49,081 nt of DNA, from positions 1-49,081 of the forward strand of contig CAKJVC010000113.1 of NCBI GenBank assembly GCA_918026815.1, read 5' to 3'. The position numbers and the translations under genes were made by a program. Of the stretch, positions 23,145 to 33,824 are shown piece after piece. Origin of the DNA: Chalara sp. BL73 (taxonomy: Eukaryota > Ascomycota > Leotiomycetes > Helotiales). The number at the start of each line of letters is the position of its first letter. Position 1 is the stretch's first letter. The notes under the pieces were generated by a model. That model was not told the origin of the DNA, searched no databases, and saw only the letters and a list, made by a program, of their open reading frames with translations.

Positions 23145-24364
23145 AACTTTTCTGTCTCAGTGTTGGTAATGAGAGAGAGCTAACAGATTGGAAAGAATTA
23201 CAGAATTTCAATGCTCAAGATTGTCATCGGATAACCTGGGCGGGTAGATTTCATGATTGAACGTTGAGATGATATGGGCAAGATCGGTTACGGACAATGA
23301 TAGCGGGAAATATTGCTTAGGGCGTTTAGGAGGTGGTTTTTTTTCTTCTGCTTTTATTTAACATCAACTAGGCGCTTTTTGGCTTGAGGTTCATGGCGCA
23401 TGGCCGAAGGAGCATGGTGAAGATCATTTCTAAGGATAAGGATTTGGCAAAGCGAGATAGCACAACCTAGATATTCCAATATTATTGCACATTCATATCT
23501 TGCCTGGCAAATAAATTTGCCTCCAACCATCAAATTGATCCTTATTCGCCACGAATGCTGCAAGCCGTATTGTACAAGTGATCCACAACTCCTTTTTCGC
23601 ACGTTCCCAAACCCTATATACCTAACATGAGATATGGTTCATTTCCTCTTTCTCGGCCCAACAAGGTTCGGATACATCCTGGAGAGATGGTAGTTGATTG
23701 TGTTCTTCTTTGTAGACGCTAGTTTCTGCAATATATACTCATTAGTACCCTCTGTGATCATGGCCACTCTCCTGTTGAGACGTAAGCCCAGGTGGAACTG
23801 ACTGGTCCGTCCATACACATCCTCAATTGTGTCTCGACAGCTTGACATCCCTCGACATTGTATCCTGCTGATGCCCAGCATGCTTTTTCGTGTTAGCGAG
23901 AGGTCGTCTAGGATTACGAAGGTGGTGGACGAGGCATACTGAGAACAGAAGACATTATTGCCAAACATGGATTGGACTCGCCGGCATTCGGACGACGGAC
24001 TTTCAATTTCTTAAGAGGAGGTAAGCGCATGGGCTGCAGCTTCGTGGAAGCTCCCTTTGGCGGCATGGCGGCGAGCGTGGTGTAGACGTTGAGTAGAAAA
24101 CCTCACTTATTCCACTGAGAAGTCCAAGTATTTGTCTGAGGACTTTTGTCTTGGCACGCTAAAGCTGCATCACGACCGGACCCACTAAATTTGCGCGTAA
24201 ACAAACCAGACTCAAGTCGTGTGCCTTTCACATATCGATACCTTATACTTGGTCTTTAACGCGTTGTTGATGGTTCACCGTGTACAATTTCTTCTTTATG
24301 TCTTTTAAATAGCAACAGCAATATTTATAGACAGCGTCGGTTGGATACATGTACCTTTCTTTTC
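23145..24364. other. 1.2 kb gap after cdc24 (unit 2)
   Basis: Copy of 6697-7913. It contains extra T residues in poly-T runs near 23340 and 23380 compared with unit 1. No convincing gene. Confidence 0.5.
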
Positions 24365-25353
24365 ATGGATAGCAGCATGGGCGAAAATGAAGCCCTCAAC
24401 CGGTAAGTTTCTCCTCAACCCTCTTGCTTCATGACCAACATATTGGGTTTTTCCTGCTAATATCATACAATTTAGGGCGGTTTACCGTGACGCATTGATA
24501 CCAGCCAAAAATACACGAGTATCAAAGCCATGGGAGCGAGCACCTGTGCCAGCTCATGCCCCGAGGTTACAAGGTCAAAAGATTTGGAAGAGACCAGAGA
24601 TTCGATCGCGCTCAGATGAGAAGGAAAATGAGACTCAATACGAACTAATCTTGGAAGGCAAAGGTGCGAGGAAGCGGGTGAGGCTGGGTCATAGGGAGAA
24701 CATAACCGAACCAAAATGGACGGAGGGAAGAATGAGGCAGTTGTGGCTGGCGAAGCTATAGAAGAGCACGAGGTAGAACAGCACGCATTGCAATATGTCC
24801 CACGAAAACGGACCAACATGGATCGTATTATCACTCCAAGGAAACCTCTAGGGGAATCCAAAGTCTATGGGCTGGAGCAAAATAAGATGATGGTTAAACT
24901 GAATGAGGAGATGATTAATCAACCCGCTCGCAAGCGCAAATCGCCGAGAAAGAGCATTCGAAGGTCAACGTTGAGAAGTATCAAGGAAATTCAAGTAGCA
25001 GCGGAAGTCCCTGTTAAAGAAACGGCGTTGCTTGGGACGTTATCATCGACCAGCGATGAGCAAATTCTAGAGGATATGGTTAGCATCAGTCATTTCCAGC
25101 TACCGTTGTTTGCCAGGAGGAAACTTTGACTCCTTCCAGATGTCAATTCACTTCCTATGCCGGAAGGTTGGAAGCGGAGCATGTTGAAGAGCACTGGCGC
25201 CATCAGAACAACACCTCTCTATAACGAAGGGCACAGAAACGATCATAAAGCACACCGAATCGAGTGCTCATGGAGCAGTCTATAAAAACCACATTTCTCC
25301 AGAAGACGTTATTAGTCAACATTCTGCTCAGCCGGCCATGATCACGTTCAATG
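24365..25353 (+). CDS. Basic nuclear-type N-terminal protein fused to hydrolase (unit 2, frameshifted)
   Basis: Second copy of 7914-8906. Exon 1 is 24365-24402 and exon 2 begins at 24476. Single-base losses near 24727 (GGGG to GGG), 25087 and 25187 break the frame. The last two shift it so that it is again in phase with the hydrolase portion, so the fusion is in frame in both copies if the indels are discounted. Function unknown. Confidence 0.55.
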
Positions 25354-26013
25354 CTCTCGCCCAGCGCACCTATCTTCACAATCCCGAGCGATTTAGTGGC
25401 ATGGTCCTCCTCAATACTGCATATATAGTTCCTTCAAGCCAGCCTTTCGACCTCGCCGCTGTGAACGAACTCACGGAAAAGACGTGGGGCTATCCACAGT
25501 TTTCGTACTGGGAGTTCTTTACGGCTCCTGATGCTCCTGAGATAATAGATGCGAATTTGGAAAGGATGTGGCAAGTCATGCACGGGGATGTGGAAGACTG
25601 GATGAAGAAACTGTTCTGTGTTCCAGGCGCTATGCGCGAGTTTCTTCTTGGTGATGAGGAAGTGCCGTTGAAAGCATACGCAAGCAACTCGGAATGGAAA
25701 AGGCAGTTCATGCAGCAATTTGAGACTGGGTTTGCACCAGCTTTACAGATGTATAGAGCTACTACTACGAACGTACAATCCACATCAGATGCGACGATTC
25801 CGAAAGAGAGATTGGTGATCAGAGTGCCAACACTGTTTATAATTTGTGCAAAGGATGCTGTGTGTTTGCCAGAAATGATGGCCCCGGCGAAGGATAATGG
25901 TCTCGTCCCTGATTTGAAAGAGGTGATCATTGAGTCTGCCATTGGTGCGCCCAATGGAGAAGCCTACGGAAATTGCAACACACGTCAGACAATTTGTGAG
26001 TAGACAGCTCTGA
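25354..26013 (+). pseudogene. Alpha/beta-hydrolase C-terminal fragment (unit 2)
   Basis: This copy keeps more hydrolase-like sequence at the fusion point (ALAQRTYLHNPERFSGMV). That is what normally follows the nucleophile elbow in epoxide-hydrolase-type enzymes, but the elbow itself is missing. The central region reads cleanly (DLAAVNELTEKTWGYPQFSY). The end is damaged: a changed stretch near 25938-25952 replaces the AHWSPMEKP segment with a shifted frame, so the catalytic His codon is out of frame. Confidence 0.7.
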
Positions 26014-26461
26014 TCAGTTTAGACCACAATATCACATTTCCATCGTCGTGACCGAGGTCATGCAAACTACTGAGATCTCCTGGTGATAATTGCGAATCAA
26101 CTTCAAGGAGAAGCTGCTGTTATGTGAAGTACATAATCTTCAGTATGTAGCGCATTTCACTAACTGGAGATGAATTCCTTGTGTTTCCACTAGTTTGTTC
26201 TGAAAAATCCGGAACCGCACATTTAAGGTAGACAAATCGACTACATGCAGTGTTCTAAGCTATACCTAAGGAAACCACAGCATTGATGGCACTAGGGCGG
26301 TTTCTTTAAAATTCATACCCCCATGACTCGGTACATTTATCATCAGACAAGAGCCTTTACTCGTGCCACCAGATCAACATCTCCCGACTTGATACCTAGT
26401 TTGAAGAGCTCTAAGTCTAGCATGTTGTTAAGTTAACTACCTAGGTACGTACATTAAGCAA
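26014..26461. other. Convergent intergenic region (unit 2)
   Basis: Copy of 9552-9993 with several small insertions; no gene seen. Confidence 0.5.
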
Positions 26462-28015
26462 CTATGCAGCCATATTGATAAGGACGGTTTTGGTTCCGTA
26501 TACAATCTCAGCGCATATTCGCCGAATTCCCCTCCCAATGCCACTCTGCTTTTTCCCACCAAACGGCACTTGTAGGCTTTGAAGACTAATGCGATTTGAC
26601 ACCGACGACACCTGACTCCAATGCGGAAGACAGTCGCAGAGCCCTCGTGACATCCTGGGTAAAGACTCCAGACATCAGACCAAACTCGGTATCGTTGGCC
26701 AGTTTCAAAACCTCCTCCTCCGTCTCGAACGTTTTAATGACACTGACTGGGCCAAAAATCTCATTTCGATAGATTTCCGCATTACCAGTCGGATTTAAAA
26801 ACACTGTTGGCTGCATGTAGCACCCTATATCGCCATGCCGGCCACCTCCGACAACAAGCTCACCTTCAGATCTTCCTCGGTCCACCATCTTTATAACTCG
26901 TTCCAGCTGTGCTTCGTCTACCATAGGCCCAAATTTAATAGCTGGATCTTGAGGATCTCCATATTCATTGACCGCCAACTTCATTCTTTTCGTGTACTCA
27001 GAAATAAATCGATCTGCAATGCTCTTCTGCACGTATACCCTTGAAGCAGCAACACAAAGCTGTCCACTTCGTGTCAGAATAGCATCCATCGTCCATTTCA
27101 GAGCATTTTCGAGGTTCGCATCCTCAAAAATGACGGCTGGACTCTTTCCTCCTAGCTCCAAAAAAAAAAGTGACTCGTTTTAGGTTACTTCGAGCAGCGG
27201 CCACTTGAATATTCTTGCCAGTTGCGACCGAGCCAGTAAAGCTGACCTTTCGAATCCTCATGTGGTCAGCAAGTAGTCCACCCGTAGAACCAGCTCCCGT
27301 GATGACTTGGATAACACCAGGAGGAAATCCAGCTCTCACAAATAGAGGCGCAACAGCTAACGATCCTAATGGTGTTTTTCACTTGGCTTTATAATCATCA
27401 CGTTTCCTGTCGCAAGTGCCGGCACAGCCTTGAGAAAGAAACATGCAAGGGACGCATTGAAAGGGTTGATGGCAGCGCAGACACCGAGTGGCTCGTGTCT
27501 CACCAACTTCACAAATCCTAATATCACGGTCGTGCTGTCAGTGAGTGTCACAGGAAATCTTTATCATGCCACCTTGGACGTACCATCATCAGCAGGAAAG
27601 TAATCACCTTTCTGCTTGTCTGTCCACCCCGCATAATACAGCACGCAATTTCGGATATAGTTTTTTTCACGAACTGGAGCCAAGGATACCGGAATTCCTG
27701 AAGTTTTCGAATCCAGCGTCAGAATTGGCATCAGCTCTTCTTCGAGCAGCGAAGCCAGTTTGAGAAAACACTCAGTGCGTTGCATAGCTGTAAATAGACT
27801 CCATGGACCATGGAAAGCATCTTCGGCATATTTAACAGCTGCCTCGACATCTGCTGGGCCGGCTATCGGGACATTATCGATGACAATGGTGTTGTCCTTA
27901 GGATTTTTAGACAGTAAGTTTCTTCACCTTTCGCCGCAACGTACTCTCCATTCAAGAACAATTTCGTGTAGTCTCTTGGATCCAACTCGACATGGTTCCT
28001 TGCTATGTCTTCCAT
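26462..28015 (-). CDS. Aldehyde dehydrogenase (unit 2, frameshifted)
   Basis: Same gene as 9994-11539. Catalytic Cys region (TRSGQLCVAASR) intact. Private damage: seven extra A's at about 27161-27170 fall inside the LELGGK general-base motif; a changed base pair near 26592 disrupts GVNCISLQSL; extra C's near 26530 break the C-terminal GREFGEYALRLY. It shares with unit 1 the contraction at 27375-27379 and the break near 27914. Confidence 0.88.
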
Positions 28016-28437
28016 AATAATTTTTTCAGTCAAGAGTAAAGAGGGGCGCAAATTAGATTAATACGGTTTAGAAGTAGTCTGGCACGTTTTAATATGCATT
28101 GGACAAGGCTTTGAACGTGAGCTCGCCGCGAGGTCGAGTGAAAGACTCTCTACAGGACATGGCTACGGCTGTTTCGGCATCTGGATTGCGTTGGGCACTG
28201 CAGTCCGAACGCTAGACAAAACAACGTTGTCGTAAAGCTAGGGAACTGCCGAGATCTTGTTCTCGGATATACATACTTAGGTTTTCTTTCCCGCTTCGGC
28301 CTCGGAGAGTCGGGCCTCAAATACCCCCTCAACATGGAACAGACCACTAAGCCTTAGTTACATGGCATAAATGCTCACAAATTGCTTTCTCGGGTATCCA
28401 ATCTCTCGTGAATAGAATTGCCATCAAAAAGTTGACA
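28016..28437. promoter_or_regulatory. Divergent promoter, ALDH / ADH (unit 2)
   Basis: Copy of 11540-11956 with a few indels. Confidence 0.4.
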
Positions 28438-29498
28438 ATGGCAGACTTGATGGATGTCTGGGCTCTCACAGAATGGGGTACACCTCTTCAAAAAATCAAT
28501 CAGCCCATTCCTACACCTACAGGAACGGAGGTCTTGGTGCGCGTTGCCTACTCTGGAGTTTGTCATTCTGACCTTCATACCGCCGAAGGTTTTATGACAT
28601 TGGAGGAGGAAAACGATTTTACGTCAAGGACCGTGGGATACAATTGCCAATCGCACTGGGTCACGAAATACTAGGAGATGTTGCTGCGGTTGGCCCAGAT
28701 GCAGGTGAAATATCCATAGGATCTCATCAAATCGTGTATCCTTGGCTTGGCTGTGGTTCCTGTGCTCGATGTAGCCAGGAAGAAGACAACATGTGCGCTG
28801 CGCAAAGAGGACTCGGAACCTTGCAGAATGGCGGGTTTGCTGAGTATGTAGTGGTACCGCACCCAAAGTATCTAGTCAACCTGGGTGATCTCGATCCCGC
28901 AGTTGCATGCACTTTTGGTTGTTCTGGAATCACCACCTTGAGCGCAGTCAGGAAGGTTCTACCTCTGCCGCCGGACGAGCCAGTTACCCTTATTGGTGCT
29001 GGTGGACTAGGTCTTGCTGCAATATCCGTCTTGAAGGCATTTGGGCATAGATCCATTGTTAGCACTGATATAAACGATGAGAAACTCGCGGCTGCTGCCG
29101 CCGGTGCATCAAAGACTGTCAACACCTCAGGTCCTTTGGCACTCCAAGATATACTCACTGCCACTAACGGGCCTGTCATCGCCGTAATCGACTTTGTGAA
29201 CAGCTCAGAAACTGCTGCTCTAGTGTATAGCCTTGTCGGCAAAGGAGCTAAATGGGTACAAGTTGGGGTCATGGGAGGTTCGATTGAGTTGTCACTTGTG
29301 GGCAATATTTTCAAGGGTCTAACGATATACTCAAATATCACAGGAAATTTGGAAGAGTTGCGAAGTCTCGTACAACTGGCGAAAGAGGGAAAGTTGAGCC
29401 CTGTACCGGTCCAGACGATGGCGTGGAATTCAGTGAACGAAGCAATGGACTTGCTCAAGGCGGGGAAGGTAACGGGGAGAATGGTGCTGGTGAAGTGA
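28438..29498 (+). CDS. Zinc-dependent alcohol dehydrogenase (unit 2, better copy)
   Basis: Here the N-terminus (TPLQKINQPIPTPTG) and C-terminus (NEAMDLLKAGKVTGRMVLVK, stop at 29496-29498) are both correct. The only break is the TTTT at 28590-28593. One extra T there would give EGFYDIGGGKRFYVKDRG and join the GVCHSDLH exon sequence to LPIALGHE without a gap. All zinc ligands and the GAGGLG motif are present. It lacks one Ala codon of the Ala repeat found in unit 1. Confidence 0.9.
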
Positions 29499-30015
29499 TA
29501 GTCTCATTATACGTAGGCAATCCAAGTTATCAGGGAATATTTCTCTTCCACAGTAAATTTTTCTTCGTTGTAGTTTGTCATCTTGATAGAAACTGGAATG
29601 GCTGGGTGAGAGTTGATATCCTGAATCTCTGTGTCTTGAATAGGGATTAAAATCATAAGTTGAATTAAGAGTAGATAGAATTGTAGTGAGGTCATTTCTA
29701 CATACACATGGGAATTTCAAATTAAGACGAAAATAAACAAGTAGTCTGCTGTGGGTAGTAATCAGTATCGAGTATGAGTACAGTATAAGTAAAATATGAT
29801 CTGTATCTGGGACATATGTCATAAAATACACGTGTAATTTATATAGCATCATATGATACTACTATAAATAGAGATTATTTGCTATAGCTAGATCTTAATA
29901 TACTAAAATATTGAATTTAGTACCTGTTTTGTGGAGACTGTCTTCCTGTTGTATTATTCCTAAAGAATACCAAGTTAGCCTTCCTTTACCTTGACTTCAT
30001 TTGCAAGTACAGAGT
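29499..30015. other. Convergent intergenic region, AT-rich (unit 2)
   Basis: Copy of 13024-13538; no gene seen. Confidence 0.5.
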
Positions 30016-31300
30016 CTAGCCCCAACAGATTTTAGCCAAGGTAAAACATACTACTAGTCGCTGAGCTGTTCTGAGAACAACTTCTTGCCATTGTTTGAGA
30101 AAGTCTCCTTCCTGATAGTCATCGTGCTCCAAATCCATATACCCCAAGAGTGCCTCCTCGCGAGGGACAACGCCTAATGACCGGCCTTCAAATATTAATA
30201 GCATGTAAATAAGGATCGCCTTTCACCAACATACCATTTAGTGTAGTATCAGATGAAATCCTTAACATCGCGCTACAGGCATCTTCGACTGTTGCAAATT
30301 TTACGCCTTCCCCAGTAAGGTAATTTTGGATTTCTTTGCCTAATATGGGCGTACGGACATACCTAGATGATTTAATAGGGTCAGAATACGAATACCACAT
30401 TGCGGGTTGTGTTTGATAGGGGTTATTTACCACGGTGCAACAAGGTTAACACGAATGTTTTCCTTCCACGCTGTTCTACGGAGGTTTCTCATCAGGCCTC
30501 TGGCCCCCCACTTGGATATATTGTACTGGGGTGAACCAGGCTGATCAGTATATGCAGCGATGCTTGCCTTAAGAATCAAGCAGCGATCTCGTGCAGACAC
30601 CAGTGGCTGACGTCTAAAATAATGGATGGCTAGTTTTGCTGTGTAGACCATTCCAATCAAGTTTATCTCGATGGTCCTCAAATCAGGCTTTACGGGTGGA
30701 AGAGCGGGATCTGGTTGGATATTATTAGTAAAACACCACGGTACGGCATAGCGAACAGGGAAATAAACCTTGAAGCCTGAAGAGATCATCTGCACCAACA
30801 ACACCAGCATTTGCAATCACGATGTCGCAACTTTTGTGAGGAGAGTTCTCGATGGCCGTCTGAAACATCCGTACCTGGTCATCCCAGTTGCGCACGTCAC
30901 ATTTGACAAACTGAGCCTTCCTACGAAAGACGTAAGTCACAGCGACCATGCTGTCCAAACTGCCTGTAAAGGCTTACCCTGAAAGCTCTGAGACAGTTTG
31001 ATTACTAGCAATTTCGTTAAAATCTCCAATGGTGATATAGGCACTTGATTTTATGGTTAACATGGTCGGCAGATCACGTTTGAAATTGACTGTTATCATA
31101 CCCTGCAGCCGCGAAAGCTTCAGCATATGCCTTGCCAAGACCACTTGCCCCTCGACGTTTGTTAGCTTTAGAGAGACAAGAGACAGACTGTACCTCTAAC
31201 CTCCTGTTATGATCACTGATTTGATCCCTGTCAGATTTTTCAGGTCTAAAGAGGATATTTCCCTTCCAAGCTTGCGGTCTTGATACTCAGGCACAGACAT
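30016..31300 (-). CDS. Short-chain dehydrogenase/reductase, intron-rich (unit 2)
   Basis: Same gene and introns as 13539-14819. The N-terminus reads in frame here (KLGREISSLDLKNLTG). A 3-base insertion near 31221 changes LTGKSVIITGG to LTGIKSVIITGG. Between about 30016 and 31080 it is practically identical to unit 1. Confidence 0.82.
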
Positions 31301-32074
31301 CTTGACGTTTGTACCTCGTCATCCAGAAAAAAAGATGATAATTTGCTCGTTACTCCAACAGGTTTATTGTGTATTCAGAGTTTCCATTGAAGAACATCAT
31401 AGCTCCATTTGAGGTCTGCAGAACTCCTTGTCAGACTAATAATTTATTACCTCAGGTTACAATAATGTCCCGTCGGAGGTTCATCCGGATATGCCGGGCC
31501 GCAGCTACCTTACCCGAAGCCGCTTGGCATCGCGGATATAGAAAAATGATTGATTATCCGAGCTTGTGCCACGAAGGCTCGTGATCGCCGAACGATAGCA
31601 TTGAAGTCCGGCTTCCAGCTGAAAAGCCAAACGCTGTTGCACTTTTAAGGGCAGTTTGTAATAGCAAGGTCCGACTTCTGCACGGGCAAGGTCTCCATGA
31701 CGACTAGAATAGCCGAGTACTTTCTAACAAAAGGTAAAATGAGTCAACATAATCTCGAGAGAAAAGAATAGATAATAGAAGACAGAACATACTTAGGTAG
31801 TAATATATCATTTTCAATGTGATAATAAATTGAAAGTGCGAAGAATTACCGTAAAGACTTCTACGGCACTCGACTGCCGAATAGTCGAATATAATACGGC
31901 AGGGCTAGCCCCGCGGGTAAAATTCCAAATTCAATGACCTTGCCTTCTCAACTGTAAATTTCATGTGCAGCTGTTGCTATCAGTTACCAAAGGCTGCTTG
32001 ATACCTCGTGTTCCATTATATTTGCGAGCTTTTGAACTCTTCGTCAGTGCTTTCAATCTTCCTACAGGAACAAA
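31301..32074. promoter_or_regulatory. Divergent promoter between the two SDR genes (unit 2)
   Basis: Copy of 14820-15591; the CGG-N8-CCG triplet pair is kept at about 31474-31487. Confidence 0.4.
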
Positions 32075-33189
32075 ATGAGTGTTAATCCGCGACTCAATTT
32101 CCCCAAAGGAATGCTATCAGGTAGTATTGTTGTATGCACTACTCTTTGTGCTCATTGACCGTGGATATTAGGGCCGAACTGCCATCATTACGGGTGCAGC
32201 TCAAGGAATAGGTGCTGAGACTGCCGCAATTTTCTCACGTGAGGGGTGCAAGGTTGTCCTTGCAGATATTGATTCTGGTACTATGAGGTAAATTAGAGTG
32301 GTAAATAACGATGCTGATACCAAGAACAGCAAAGCCGAGAAAACAGCCCAGGCCATCAATTCTGATGGGGGCGTTGCGATTGCCGTTGCTGGAGATATCA
32401 CAAAAAATGAAGAAATAAGCAGGTTGGTCCAAAAGACTGTTGAGTTTAGTGGTGGGAAGATTCATATTATCGTCAACAATGCAGGTTACGCATGGGATGA
32501 CCCCATCGAAAAATCCATGACCAACAATGGGGTATGTGTTTATCTTGACCCGGGAACTTGCTCCCATGTATTGATCTGATCTACGAAGAAACCATTATTT
32601 CCCTACATAACACGGCGCCTTTTAAACTCATCCGAGCTGTAGCACCGTACTTTATGGTCAAAGATGGCGAGCCGAGATCAATCATCAGCATCTCATCTAC
32701 ATCTGGGATTCATGGGAACGCTGGACAAGCTAGCTACGCTTTGGCAAAAGCAGGTTTAGTAGGATTTACGAAGACGGTGGCACAAGAATGGGGGCCTGAG
32801 TATGGTGTGAGGGCAAATAGTATGTATCTTGCCTAAACGAACCGGGGCTCTACGAAGGCTAACTGTTTTCTTCACAGCTGTTGCTTTTGGAGCTATCAAA
32901 ACCAGACTTACGCAAGCTCCTTCTGGTGAGTATGCTGTTCGGCCAGACGGTACGAAGCATGCTGTTGGATTTGAAGGTGGCTACGATGAAGAAATGGTCA
33001 GTATATTTAAGGCCAACATTCTTGCTGGCTGTATCTCACATGCATATTCACAGGGTCGGTGATATCCCGCTTGGACGTAGTGGGACTCCCACGGATGCTG
33101 GACTAGCAATTCTAGCCGTGGTTTCTCCTCTTTTCTCATATGTGACTGGTCAGGTAAGTGAAGTAATTATTGACCGCAGGAAACATTCT
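32075..33189 (+). pseudogene. Short-chain dehydrogenase/reductase, 3'-truncated (unit 2)
   Basis: Copy of 15592-16761. Changes relative to unit 1: an extra base in the first cofactor strand (32174 region), one A lost near 32333, and loss of 5 bp at the EEKW exon end near 32993. The gene then stops inside its last intron at 33189, where subtelomeric sequence begins, so the terminal exon (TIVV and onward) is missing. The NNAG and YALAK motifs are present. Confidence 0.82.
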
Positions 33190-33824
33190 AAAGCTTGAAT
33201 CTAAGCTTTTATTAAACACGTTTAACGAGCTAATTACTAAATATGTTCAACAAAGTACTACTTTAACGTTACAAGCTAAAACGATTGCTAAAACCAACTT
33301 AAAGTTACTTTAAAATAAGCTATTAAACCCGGAGCTTTTTAGTTTTTAATCTCGGCTTAAAAATCAAGCTGAACTTAGCCGTAAAAATACTTTTACGGAA
33401 ACGCAACAAAAACCAGGCCGTCGAAAACAAGACGAAAAGCCTGCAAAAAATTTTTAAAGCTATACTAGCATTTGTAACGAACGATTTTTTCGCTAACTTT
33501 TTTAATCGAAACAAACGAGTCAGCAATAGCTAGTACTGTTGTCGGCGGAATTTTTATTTTTACAATTTACGAACAAGCTGTAAATGATTTTGATTATAGC
33601 TCGCAATAGCAAAAGCTATAAATATAGAACTTGCTTTTTTCGCTGCTAACAAAACCTGGAAAAAGAACTTAAACTAAAAAACTGCAACGAAGTTTTTACT
33701 AAGTAAGTTTTTACAGTTAAAACAACTTCGAAAAAATCAGTAAAACGTTTAAAGTTAAAACTAAGTTGCTTCCAAAGTTTTTACAAGTTCACAAACAAAA
33801 CTACTTCGAAACTTTTGCGCTAAC
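33190..33824 (+). mobile_element. Ty1/copia retrotransposon relic, left part
   Basis: AT-rich and stop-ridden. Toward its right end it reads KTFKVKTKL and NYFETFAL, matching the start of copia reverse transcriptase (WVFKVK ... DYFETFAPTVR). Removing the hAT element joins it in frame to TVRIDTLRILLAIIAAENL at 37171. The first ~350 bp reads as LLLNTFNELITKYVQQSTT with stops; I cannot place that part confidently in the element. Confidence 0.7.

Larger units (their letters stand above)
16766..33189. repeat. Unit 2 of the tandem duplication, truncated at the subtelomere
   Basis: This is a direct repeat of 321-16707. Its left border fuses the 3' part of an F-box/WD40 gene (minus strand) onto the 3' end of the unit 1 SDR (plus strand). 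Its right border lies in the last intron of the SDR, where sequence changes abruptly to AT-rich retrotransposon relic. The offset between copies drifts from 16443 to 16487 because of scattered indels. Confidence 0.95.

Noticed and set aside
27161..27170. Poly-A insertion in the unit 2 ALDH considered as a retroposition mark.
   Set aside because: It has no target duplication and sits at an existing AAA in a coding motif; a local homopolymer expansion or base-calling error is simpler.
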